Shown piece by piece: positions 44,059-52,190 of a stretch of DNA of 57,332 bases. Under the pieces are notes generated by a model. The model was not told where the DNA came from. It ran no database searches and was given only the letters and a program-made list of their open reading frames with translations. Made by a program: the position numbers and the translations under genes. The DNA is from URNF01 sp045594105 (GTDB lineage Bacteria; Bacillota; Clostridia; Oscillospirales; Acutalibacteraceae), in NCBI GenBank assembly GCA_045594105.1, contig JAZNXY010000056.1, positions 1 through 57,332 of the forward strand. The letters run 5' to 3'. The first letter of the stretch is position 1. The number at the start of each line of letters is the position of its first letter.

Positions 44059-45249
44059 ATGATGGATACGACAAAAGACTTGTTTTTTACATTACTGCGT
44101 AGCGGTTTAACAGGAGAGGCGGTAGCCGTCGAGGAGCCGTTTCCTTTTGAGGAGCTTGTACGGGAGGCCACACGTCACGGTGTGGAAAACCTTTTGTTCC
44201 ACGGACTACGCGCTGCAGGGTATACAATTAAAGACCCGCAGATGAAGGCGTTGTTTCATACGGTGGGAGAGAATATTTTTATAAACGAAAATCAGGTAGC
44301 AACGGCTCTTGCTGTGTGTGAGGCGTTTGAACAAAACGGTATTCACTATATGCCGCTGAAAGGTCTGCCTATCCGTGAATTATACCCCTCCGCAGAAATG
44401 CGGACGATGGGGGATGTGGATATTCTCATCAAAACCGAACAGTACCCTGCTATCTGTGATGTGTTGACCTCTCTTGGATTCACCCCCGTGCTTGAAAGCG
44501 TGTATGAGCTGGTGTGGCAAAAGAGCGATACTTTGTATTTAGAATTGCATAAATCGTTGTTTCCTACATATGACGTGGATTTTCACAAAGAGTTTGGGGA
44601 CGGCTGGGCAAAAGCGATTGTACAGGGAGAATCCTGTCGTTATGCATTGTCTCCCGAGGATACCTTTGTGTATTTGTTTACCCATTTTGCGAAGCATTAT
44701 TTGGATGGTGGTATCGGTGTTCGTCATCTTGCTGACCTGTGGGTGTACCTGCGCGCCAATCCGTCGCTGGATGCGGCGGATGTGAATGAGAAGCTTGACC
44801 GTCTGCATCTGCGCGCTTTCTGTGATAACGTTAAAAAGACGTTGTCAGTGTGGATGGGTGAAGAGGAAGAAACACCTGCCACAGCGCAGATTCTGCAAAC
44901 GGTGTGGACTGCCGGTGTGTATGGCACACCCGAAGAGCATCAGATTGCAGGGGCAGAGCGAAATACGGTGACCACCACCGGTGATATGAAACGCCGTCAT
45001 TTTCTGGCGTATGCGTTTCCGCCCTTTGAATTGATGTCATATGCGTACCCTGTGTTGAAAAAAGCACCGTTTTTGTTGCCGCTGGTGTACGTGTGGCGTG
45101 TTGTGACGAAAGCGGTGTTACGGCCCGGGCAGGTGTTGCAACATAGTAAAAGCGTCATGGCTGTCACCGAGAAGGATGTAAAAGACCGTCAGGCAGCATT
45201 ACGCTTGGTGGGTTTAGAGCCCGCTATTGATCGTAAACAGCAAGAATAA
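44059..45249 (+). CDS. Nucleotidyltransferase family protein (NTP_transf_5 type)
   Basis: A 396-residue protein with a polymerase-beta-like nucleotidyltransferase domain in its first half. The block HYMPLKGLPIRELYPSAEMRTMGDVDILI (around 108-136) carries the two spaced aspartates expected to bind metal, and is the hallmark of the PF14907-type family. The C-terminal half is helical (FAKHYLDGGIGVRHLADLWVYL) with a hydrophobic stretch near 330-350. Such proteins often lie in exopolysaccharide or peptide-modification clusters; the substrate is unknown. Two adjacent ATGs (44059, 44062) are equally possible. It may depend on read-through from pfkA, as no clear promoter is seen. Confidence 0.82.
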   Translation: MMDTTKDLFFTLLRSGLTGEAVAVEEPFPFEELVREATRHGVENLLFHGLRAAGYTIKDPQMKALFHTVGENIFINENQVATALAVCEAFEQNGIHYMPLKGLPIRELYPSAEMRTMGDVDILIKTEQYPAICDVLTSLGFTPVLESVYELVWQKSDTLYLELHKSLFPTYDVDFHKEFGDGWAKAIVQGESCRYALSPEDTFVYLFTHFAKHYLDGGIGVRHLADLWVYLRANPSLDAADVNEKLDRLHLRAFCDNVKKTLSVWMGEEEETPATAQILQTVWTAGVYGTPEEHQIAGAERNTVTTTGDMKRRHFLAYAFPPFELMSYAYPVLKKAPFLLPLVYVWRVVTKAVLRPGQVLQHSKSVMAVTEKDVKDRQAALRLVGLEPAIDRKQQE

Positions 45250-45292
45250 AACAGCGAAGAGTGATCGCAAGTAGCTCACTCTTCTTTGTTTA
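45250..45292 (+). terminator. Terminator after the nucleotidyltransferase gene
   Basis: GAAGAGTGA (45256-45264) pairs with TCACTCTTC (45276-45284), with weaker outer pairing and a T-rich tail. Confidence 0.65.
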
Positions 45293-45335
45293 TCCCGACA
45301 TTTTTGGAAAATGTTAAGTTTTTCCTTTCTGTATC

Positions 45336-45364
45336 TTGTTAAATAATAAAAGATATGCTATAAT
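45336..45364 (+). promoter_or_regulatory. Promoter of mntP
   Basis: TTGTTA (45336-45341) and TATAAT (45359-45364) are 17 bp apart. The leader is only about 35 nt, so the manganese riboswitch that often precedes mntP is not present. Confidence 0.75.
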
Positions 45365-45404
45365 ACATATAGTTATATACTTGCAACGAAAAGAGAGATG
45401 TCTT

Positions 45405-45977
45405 TTGTCCGTTTGGGAATTGATACTGCTGGCTGTCGGGTTATCGATGGATGCTTTTGCGGTGGCTGTTTGCAAGGGTCTTGCGATGCAGAAGGTGACC
45501 CTCAAAAGCGTGGTAACGGTAGGCGGCTGGTTTGGTGGTTTTCAGGCATTGATGCCGTGCATCGGCTACTTCCTGATGACCATGTTTCAGAAATATATAA
45601 CCGCTTTTGATCATTGGATTGCATTTATTTTGTTGGCACTGATCGGTGCGAATATGATAAAGGAAGTTTTCGAGGAAGAGGAATGTGAATGTGCGGATGC
45701 GTCGCTGTCGGCACGCGTGATGTTTACAATGGCGGTTGCCACCTCTATTGATGCCTTGGCGGCAGGCGCCACCCTCATTGTGTTATCCCGAGCACAGGCC
45801 CTGTTTGCGATTGCGGCTATCGGCGTGATCACGTTTACGTTATCTGCTGTCGGTGTCAAAATCGGTAATGTGTTTGGCTCCCGCTGGCGTGTCGGTGCCT
45901 CTGTGGCGGGCGGTGTTATACTGATTTTGCTCGGCACCAAGATTTTGCTGGAGCATTTGGGGATTTTAGTTTTGTGA
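45405..45977 (+). CDS. mntP: Manganese efflux pump MntP
   Basis: A six-helix inner membrane exporter of Mn2+. The 190 residues starting at TTG 45405 match the family (about 185-190). AAAGAGAG precedes this start; an in-frame ATG-less extension upstream to 45336 overlaps the promoter and is rejected. Two related halves show the conserved acidic motifs GLSMDAFAVAVCKG and ATSIDALAAGAT. The segment EEEECECAD in the central loop adds extra acidic and cysteine residues that could bind metal. It precedes the GH78-like gene by seven bases. Confidence 0.93.
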   Translation: MSVWELILLAVGLSMDAFAVAVCKGLAMQKVTLKSVVTVGGWFGGFQALMPCIGYFLMTMFQKYITAFDHWIAFILLALIGANMIKEVFEEEECECADASLSARVMFTMAVATSIDALAAGATLIVLSRAQALFAIAAIGVITFTLSAVGVKIGNVFGSRWRVGASVAGGVILILLGTKILLEHLGILVL

Positions 45978-45984
45978 GGTAGTT

Positions 45985-48122
45985 ATGCAACTGTACTTAC
46001 CGTTTAAGCAAGCAACGCCCGTCTGGGCGGCAGGTCTCGGTGCACAAAAGAACTGTACACTGGGTTTGTATACATCAGTAGAGGGCGGCAAGACTGCTAC
46101 CTTGCGTATTGCGGTATCGGGCTTCTACCGCCTGTTTGTAAACGGCGTGTTTTCGTTTTACGGTCCTGCACGCCACGGAGAAGGATATTCCCGTGTAGAT
46201 GAAGTGCCGCTTACTCTGCCTGCCGGCACTGTACACATCGCCGTTGAAACCATAAACTATGCACTAAACTCCTTTTGCTATATTTGCAGAGACGGTTTTA
46301 TAACTGCTGAGTTGGAAGTTGACGGTGCCGTTGCGGCGGCAACGGGCGACGATGGCTTCTCCTGCTTTGTGTTACAGGAACGGGTGCGTCGCATACAGAG
46401 ATACAGTTATCAGCGTCCTGCTGCAGAGAGCTATCGCTTGACACCGCAATTTGCGGATTGGAGATGCGGCAAGCCGTGTGATAATGCACAACCGATTGCT
46501 TTTGAGACGGCACAGAGTAATATTTAGCCCCTCGTCGCATCCCCTTGAATACCTTTCCGTCGGAACCGTTTACCGATAAGGTGGCATACGGTAGCTTTTC
46601 GAAGGTGATTCCCGAAGAATATCGTAAAGACAGATCGCTTACCTATCCTAACCTTGGCGAACAGCAGCTGATGGGATTTAAGGAAAGCGAGCTTGAGTGG
46701 CATTTGAGCGAAGAGGCGGAAGAATGTAAAACGCAGTCCCTGACAACGGTAAATGTGCCGTTTGACAGTGCCTCACTTGCTGCAGGACAGTTTGAAATTC
46801 TGTCGATGCCCGGTGCAAAAACGGGTTTTCTCACGATGCACATCACCTGTGAAAAAGCCGGCACCTTATATATCTTTTTCGACGAAACGTTATCTCCCGA
46901 AGGAGACGTTGATCCGCTTTGCCGTGAGTGCTGTAACGTCATTCGCCTGGATATGCAGGCGGGTGTGTATTTCTTCGAAGCGGCAGAGCCGTTTGGTATG
47001 AAATATATGAAGCTGCTGGCAGAAAGCGGTCAGTTTATCGTGACAAAGCCGGCTATTCGTCAGTTGATTTGTCCGCAGCCCATTACTGCTGCATATAAGG
47101 GCTCCGACCCGAAATTAGCGGCGGTTTTCGAAGCGGGAAAACAATCTTTCTTGCAGTGCAGCTCGGATTTGTTTATGGATTGCCCGACACGTGAACGTGC
47201 AGGGTGGCTGTGTGACAGTTATTTTATCGCTCGTTCCGAAAAAGAGTTTACGGGCGAAAATGTCATCGAATATAACTTTCTTGAAAACTTTTTAATGCCC
47301 GAAACCTTCCGTGATCATCCGAAGGGTATGCTGCCGATGTGTTACCCAAGCGATCACTATAACGGTATGTTTATTCCCAACTGGGCGATGTGGTTTGTTC
47401 TGCAATTGGAAGACAGAATGCAGCGTGTGGGAGATGCCGATTTTATCGCCGCATTCCGTGACCGTGTGTATGCACTGCTGGCGTATTTCAAACAGTTTGA
47501 AAATACCGACGGTCTTTTGGAATATTTGCAATCCTGGGTGTTTGTGGAATGGTCGCAGGCCAATGAGCTTGTGCAGGATATTAACTATCCCTCTAATATG
47601 ATGTATGCACGGATGTTGGAGGCGGTGGCGGCATTGTATGATGATGACGCACTGGCTGATAAGGCGGCGGCATTGAAACAGTTGATTCGTGAGCGCTCCT
47701 TTAACGGCGAGTTTTTCACCGATAATGCGGTATATGTACACGGCAAGGCGGTATCCACAGGCGAAGTCACCGAGGTATGCCAATATTATGCGTTCTTTAC
47801 GGGCGTCGCCACACCGCAACTGTATCCTGCCTTGTGGGAAACCTTGGTGCAGCATTTCGGTCCGCAACGTGCCGAAACAGGTGCATATCCTGCCGTGTAC
47901 CCTGCGAATGCTTTTATCGGCAACTATCTACGGTTGATGCTGCTGGAGGATGACGGCAGATACGCACAGATGTTGTCTGAAATCAAAGAATATTTCTATT
48001 ATATGGCAGAACGTACAGGCACTTTGTGGGAGCATATCAGCACCCGGGCGAGCTGTATTCACGGATTCGCTTCGTATGTGGTACATTTTATTCGTGTGGC
48101 CGAAGAGCATTTGCACGGATAA
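45985..48122 (+). pseudogene. GH78-like alpha-L-rhamnosidase gene split by a frameshift
   Basis: The first part (45985-46527) ends in TAG after FETAQSNI. The second part is open from at least 46524 in another frame, reading LAPRRIPLNTFPSEPF, and runs to 48122. A single added T in the TTT at 46523-46525 would give one protein of about 712 residues. Its layout fits GH78-type enzymes: an N-terminal beta-sandwich (GFYRLFVNGVFSFYGPARHGEGYSRVDEV-type), then a six-hairpin catalytic barrel with DLFMDCPTRERAGWLCD and a C-terminal EHISTRASCIHGFASYV. It may be a true pseudogene or a sequencing error. Translation of the second part alone from TTG 46545 is possible but lacks a ribosome site. Confidence 0.72.
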
Positions 48123-48174
48123 ATGTCTATAAAGCTGTTGAAAAAATGCGTATACTATTTTTGGAGGTTTACCG

Positions 48175-49281
48175 ATGAAGAAGTATGATTATTTGATTGT
48201 GGGCAGTGGCTTGTTTGGTGCCACCTTTGCACATGAAGCAATGAAACACGGTAAAACGTGTCTTGTTGTGGAAAAACGTGACCACATCGGCGGCAACATC
48301 TATTGCGAAGAGGTAGAGGGCGTGATGGTACACCGCTACGGTGCACATATTTTCCACACCTCCGACCGTCGTGTGTGGGATTATGTGAACGCACTGACAC
48401 CGTGCAATCGCTATACCAACTCTCCGATTGCCAACTATAAAGGTGAAATCTATAACCTGCCCTTCAATATGAACACCTTCCATCAGATGTGGGGTGTGCA
48501 TACACCTGAAGAGGCGAAGGCACAAATCGAAAAACAACGTGCGGAAATTGCCGATGAACCCCGGAATCTTGAAGAGCAGGCAATCAGTCTTGTAGGCAGA
48601 GATATTTACGAAAAGCTTATCAAGGGCTATACCGAGAAGCAGTGGGGCAAGGATTGTAAAGACCTCCCCGCATTTATCATCAGACGTTTGCCGGTGCGGT
48701 TTATCTATGATAACAACTACTTTAACGATGCGTACCAGGGCGTGCCGATTGACGGTTATACCGCATTGATTGAACGGTTGTTGGAGGGTGCGGAGATCCG
48801 CCTTTCCACCGATTTTCTGGAAAATCGTGAACAGCTTACAGCTTTGGCGGATACGGTTGTATATACCGGCACTATCGATGCATATTTCGGCTATTGCTAC
48901 GGAAAGCTCGAATATCGCAGCTTGCGGTTTGAAACCGAGACATTGGACACCGATAACTATCAAGGTGTAGCGGTGGTCAACTACACTGACCGTGAAACTC
49001 CGTATACCCGTGTGATTGAGCATAGACACTTTGTCGATTGCAGCAGTGATAAAACGGTGGTCACCCGTGAGTACTCTGCGGTGTGGAAGGAAGGGGACGA
49101 GCCCTACTATCCTGTAAATAACGACAAAAACCAAGAGCTGTATGCACAATATGCCGCATTGGCAGAAAAAGAAACAGGTGTTATTTTCGGCGGACGTCTT
49201 GCCGAATATAAATACTATGATATGGATAAGGTTATTGCGAGTGCACTCAAGGTAACCGATACCGTGTTTGGAGGGAAATAA
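48175..49281 (+). CDS. glf: UDP-galactopyranose mutase
   Basis: FAD enzyme interconverting UDP-galactopyranose and UDP-galactofuranose, the precursor of galactofuranose in surface glycans. The 368 residues show the FAD-binding VGSGLFGATFAHEA (7-20), KRDHIGGNIYCEE, the substrate-site GAHIFHTSDRRVWDYV and KGYTEKQWGK, and the C-terminal GGRLAEYKYYDMDKVI. It starts behind GGAGG. The next gene is a GT2 glycosyltransferase beginning one base after the stop, so the two likely act in the same polysaccharide pathway. Confidence 0.96.
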   Translation: MKKYDYLIVGSGLFGATFAHEAMKHGKTCLVVEKRDHIGGNIYCEEVEGVMVHRYGAHIFHTSDRRVWDYVNALTPCNRYTNSPIANYKGEIYNLPFNMNTFHQMWGVHTPEEAKAQIEKQRAEIADEPRNLEEQAISLVGRDIYEKLIKGYTEKQWGKDCKDLPAFIIRRLPVRFIYDNNYFNDAYQGVPIDGYTALIERLLEGAEIRLSTDFLENREQLTALADTVVYTGTIDAYFGYCYGKLEYRSLRFETETLDTDNYQGVAVVNYTDRETPYTRVIEHRHFVDCSSDKTVVTREYSAVWKEGDEPYYPVNNDKNQELYAQYAALAEKETGVIFGGRLAEYKYYDMDKVIASALKVTDTVFGGK

Positions 49282-49282
49282 A

Positions 49283-50335
49283 TTGCCAAAAGTATCTGTG
49301 ATTATGCCGGTGTACGGCGTAGAGAAGTATGTTGGGAAAGCCATTGAATGTATCCAGAATCAGACACTGTCCGATTTTGAGTTTCTGATTGTGGATGATG
49401 GCACCAAAGACAGAAGTGGTATCATTTGCGACGAATATGCGGCAAAGGACCCGCGCCTGACGGTTATCCACAAGGAAAACGGCGGTGCACCATCGGCACG
49501 TAATGAGGCACTGAAAATTGCTACCGGCGATTATTACTATTTTATGGACTCGGATGACTGGGCAGAGCCCACTATGCTCGAGGATATGGTGAAGCTGGCA
49601 GAAGAAACCAACGCACAGCTGGTGGTAACGGGATATTATATTGACACCTATTATTCCGATACTGAGTATTATACCCAGACCCAGCAGGTTGACAGTATTG
49701 TATACGAAAGCCAGCAGGCATTCCGTGAAGATGCGTACCGCTTGTTTGACCAAAACCTGCTGTACACCCCGTGGAACAAGCTGTACAGCGGCGATTATAT
49801 CCGTGACAATGACCTGCATTTCTCCAATACCTTTTGGGACGATTTCCCGTTTAACCTGTCGGTTGTGAGAAACGTTGAACGTGTGGCGGTCTTGTCTACA
49901 CCGTACTACCACTTTATGCGTGCGAGAGCGGAAAGCGAAACCGCAAAATATCGTGCGGATATGTACGACAAGCGTGAAGAAGAGCACGGTTGGATGGAGG
50001 ACCTGTACAAGCATTGGGGCGTGGATAACGAAGGCACACGTGAGTTTATCGCCCGCCGTTATATCGAGCGTGTGATCGGCTGTGTTGAAAATGTGGCTAA
50101 CCCTGCTTGTACGCTGTCTGCCAAGGAAAAGGTAAAGGAAATCGGCAGAATGATTTCGGACGAAAAGGTACGCAAGCTCTTGAAGGTTATGGTGCCTCGT
50201 TCCACCTATATGAAGGTTATGCTCATCCCTGTGCGGATGAACAGTGCGTGGCTGACCTACTTAGAAGGTGTGGTTATTTCCAAAGTTCGCCGTGGCAACG
50301 TAAAAACGTTCGCAAAACTGAAAGCACAAAGATAA
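49283..50335 (+). CDS. Glycosyltransferase family 2
   Basis: A 350-residue GT-A fold glycosyltransferase. The TTG at 49283 is preferred because GGAGGG inside the end of glf is correctly spaced. Motifs are PKVSVIMPVYGVEKYVGKAI, the nucleotide-binding VDDGTKDRSG, and the metal-binding YFMDSDDWAE (DSDD). No membrane helix is evident, so the protein is probably cytosolic or peripheral. Coupling to glf suggests galactofuranosyl transfer or assembly of a Galf-containing glycan, which is inference. Confidence 0.9.
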   Translation: MPKVSVIMPVYGVEKYVGKAIECIQNQTLSDFEFLIVDDGTKDRSGIICDEYAAKDPRLTVIHKENGGAPSARNEALKIATGDYYYFMDSDDWAEPTMLEDMVKLAEETNAQLVVTGYYIDTYYSDTEYYTQTQQVDSIVYESQQAFREDAYRLFDQNLLYTPWNKLYSGDYIRDNDLHFSNTFWDDFPFNLSVVRNVERVAVLSTPYYHFMRARAESETAKYRADMYDKREEEHGWMEDLYKHWGVDNEGTREFIARRYIERVIGCVENVANPACTLSAKEKVKEIGRMISDEKVRKLLKVMVPRSTYMKVMLIPVRMNSAWLTYLEGVVISKVRRGNVKTFAKLKAQR

Positions 50336-50340
50336 AAATA

Positions 50341-50378
50341 AAAAACACGATGCAAGGGTTCCCTTGTATCGTGTTTTT
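50341..50378. terminator. Terminator between the glycosyltransferase and anti-sigma-like genes
   Basis: An 18-bp stem with one G-T pair (50341-50358 with 50361-50378), flanked by A- and T-runs, between convergent genes. Confidence 0.85.
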
Positions 50379-50382
50379 TTGT

Positions 50383-51534
50383 TTATTTGTTGGTCGTACC
50401 GTCCCAAAGCGGTAAAGAGTTGATGTATTTTTTCTCTATAGCAGGTACGTGGTAGGTGTTGTAGCATATAAGCCCCTCGGCTACACCGTAAAGGGTAGTG
50501 GGATCTTCAACATAGAAAACGTAATAGGGGAGAATAGTCGCATCATCCATGGTTGCACGGTATATCAGTGCCTGTTTGTGTATAACGGTATCCTTATCAA
50601 CAGGTGTTTCTTTCAGGTGGCTGTCCACATAATATCCTTCCAGCAAGAGTTCGTATGCCTCGCTTGAAGAAATCACGGGGTAATCACCGATTTTTTCCGC
50701 CGCAGCGAGAGCGTTTGTTATGGAAATACCGGACAGATTACCGTTTTCATCGCAACCGAAATGTGCAGTCTTACACGCATAATTGAGTATACGTTCTGCG
50801 GCGGTATCCGCCCCTTCGTATACACGATATACGTATGTGCGCTCGCCAGAGTAGGAAAATGTTGACGTAAGATAGGGGACCGGTTGTGCAAACCCAAGAA
50901 GGTCGGCATACCTTTCGGTGAGATATAAGAGGGCTTTTTCAGCATCCACGAAATCGGCATCGTTGCGGAAATTATAGCCGTCCGGTAACGGAATATGCCC
51001 CGTGTTATCCAGATCGCCCCATCTGCCGAAAACAATGTTAACTGTACCGTATGGGTCCACAAAAATATCCGCTTGGTCGGTTGTGAATTTCAGTCCTCCG
51101 CCGTACCGTTCTTTCTCAACATTTTCAATGGTAAATCCGAGTGTGTTTGTCGCTTCTTCTGCCAACTTGGTCATTTCCTTTTCCGAAAGACCCCCTGTTA
51201 CCTGCCAATTTTCGTCAGTCACAGCATTTTTGTATACGGGCAATCTGCGAATAGGTGTCTTGGAATCCCACGGATTGGTTTCGTCGTGTGCGGAGATGTC
51301 GTAGCACATAACGTTGCCACCGCCGTTTAGATGGTGCGTAAATGTGATGTCCAACAACGGCAGACGGGTTTTGCTGTACACCCAAATACCGCTAAGTATC
51401 ACGGCAAAGCAAGCTGCCAATGCAACAACGGCACGGACGGTTTGCTGTTTGTGCTTTTGACGCACAGCTGCCGTCTCCGCTATCATAGTATCATCCATTA
51501 GACCCACAGCAACAAGAATATCGTGTCGTTTCAT
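50383..51534 (-). CDS. Membrane-anchored anti-sigma-like protein
   Basis: A 383-residue protein with a short cytoplasmic N-terminus (MKRHDILVAVGLMDDTMIAE), one membrane helix at about 34-53 and a long extracytoplasmic domain with no recognised enzyme motif. It overlaps the upstream ECF sigma gene by four bases (ATGA). This layout, sigma factor then single-pass protein, is the common arrangement in which the second protein holds the sigma factor inactive at the membrane until a signal reaches the outer domain. The N-terminus resembles those of clostridial anti-sigma partners, but the family is not certain. Confidence 0.75.
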   Translation of the reverse strand: MKRHDILVAVGLMDDTMIAETAAVRQKHKQQTVRAVVALAACFAVILSGIWVYSKTRLPLLDITFTHHLNGGGNVMCYDISAHDETNPWDSKTPIRRLPVYKNAVTDENWQVTGGLSEKEMTKLAEEATNTLGFTIENVEKERYGGGLKFTTDQADIFVDPYGTVNIVFGRWGDLDNTGHIPLPDGYNFRNDADFVDAEKALLYLTERYADLLGFAQPVPYLTSTFSYSGERTYVYRVYEGADTAAERILNYACKTAHFGCDENGNLSGISITNALAAAEKIGDYPVISSSEAYELLLEGYYVDSHLKETPVDKDTVIHKQALIYRATMDDATILPYYVFYVEDPTTLYGVAEGLICYNTYHVPAIEKKYINSLPLWDGTTNK

Positions 51535-52088
51535 AGCAGTCCCTCCTTCTCCAAATGTGTTTTGAGGGCGGCACGGGTGCGGTGAAGGGTAGTTTTGACG
51601 GCACTTTCACTTTTATGACAGTAAGCGGCAATGTCCCGTATGCTGTCTAAAAAGAAATATCTGCCGATAAACATGTGTCGGGCAGGTGGTGGGAGTACTT
51701 GTAAAAATCCGCCGATGCTTTGTGCTAACAGGTGTAATTCGGCGGTGCTTGCCGTGGTATCCCCGTCGGTGACCGTGTTTTCCCATTCCTCAAGAGCAGA
51801 TATATACTGCGACCCCCCACGTTTTTGACGGCTTTTAGCACGAAGACGGTCGATAGAAAGCTCTCTTGTCAGCTTTCCAAGATAGGCAGACAGCACGGCG
51901 GGTCTTTGCGGCGGTATGGAATGCCACGCTTTTACATACGTGTCATTAACACATTCTTTGCTGTCTTCTATATCCCTTAGGATGTTTTTGGCAATTTTCA
52001 ACAGATAGTTGCCGTATACGGTTTCGGTTTCTTTGATGGCACGCTCATTGCGTTCCCAATACAAATTGATAATCTCTGTATCCCGCAT
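51531..52088 (-). CDS. ECF-type RNA polymerase sigma factor
   Basis: A 185-residue sigma-70 of the extracytoplasmic function group, starting at ATG 52088 behind AAAGGGGTGA. Sigma region 2 is seen in YLLKIAKNILRDIEDSKECVNDTYVKAWHSIPP and the following LTRELSIDRLR; region 4 is LPPPARHMFIGRYFFLDSIRDIAAYCHKSESAVKTTLHRTRAAL. Both regions are complete. It is co-transcribed with the anti-sigma-like gene. Its own promoter region holds an ECF-like -35 (TGTAAC), suggesting self-activation. Confidence 0.92.
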   Translation of the reverse strand: MRDTEIINLYWERNERAIKETETVYGNYLLKIAKNILRDIEDSKECVNDTYVKAWHSIPPQRPAVLSAYLGKLTRELSIDRLRAKSRQKRGGSQYISALEEWENTVTDGDTTASTAELHLLAQSIGGFLQVLPPPARHMFIGRYFFLDSIRDIAAYCHKSESAVKTTLHRTRAALKTHLEKEGLL

Positions 52089-52111
52089 ACTGTCACCCCT
52101 TTCTACTGTAT

Positions 52112-52139
52112 ACACCGATAAAAGCTGTAAAAGGTTACA
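52112..52139 (-). promoter_or_regulatory. Possible ECF-type autoregulated promoter
   Basis: On the minus strand TGTAAC (52139-52134) is followed after 16 bp by CGGTGT (52117-52112). This resembles the AAC-containing -35 and CG-containing -10 of ECF promoters, and no good sigma-A pair is seen. Confidence 0.45.
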
Positions 52140-52143
52140 AAAA

Positions 52144-52184
52144 ACCTTCCCACAAAAAGTATAGCATACTTTTTGCGGGAAGGT
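52144..52184 (-). terminator. Terminator of the LTA-synthase-family gene
   Basis: An 18-bp stem with one mismatch (52144-52161 with 52167-52184), loop of five, followed on the minus strand by six T. The T-run leads directly into the TGTAAC of the next promoter. Confidence 0.85.
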
Positions 52185-52190
52185 AAATGG

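Noticed and set aside
45295..45330. Second hairpin (ACATTTTT...AAAATGT) upstream of mntP
   Set aside because: The stem is short and A/T-only and lies just after a better terminator; it is probably chance.
45285..45404. Manganese (yybP-ykoY) riboswitch before mntP
   Set aside because: The promoter at 45336-45364 leaves only about 35 nt of leader, too short, and no conserved riboswitch core is visible.
48169..49344. A 391-codon minus-strand open frame over glf
   Set aside because: It mirrors the codon structure of glf, which is unambiguous by FAD and substrate motifs; no family resemblance on the minus strand.
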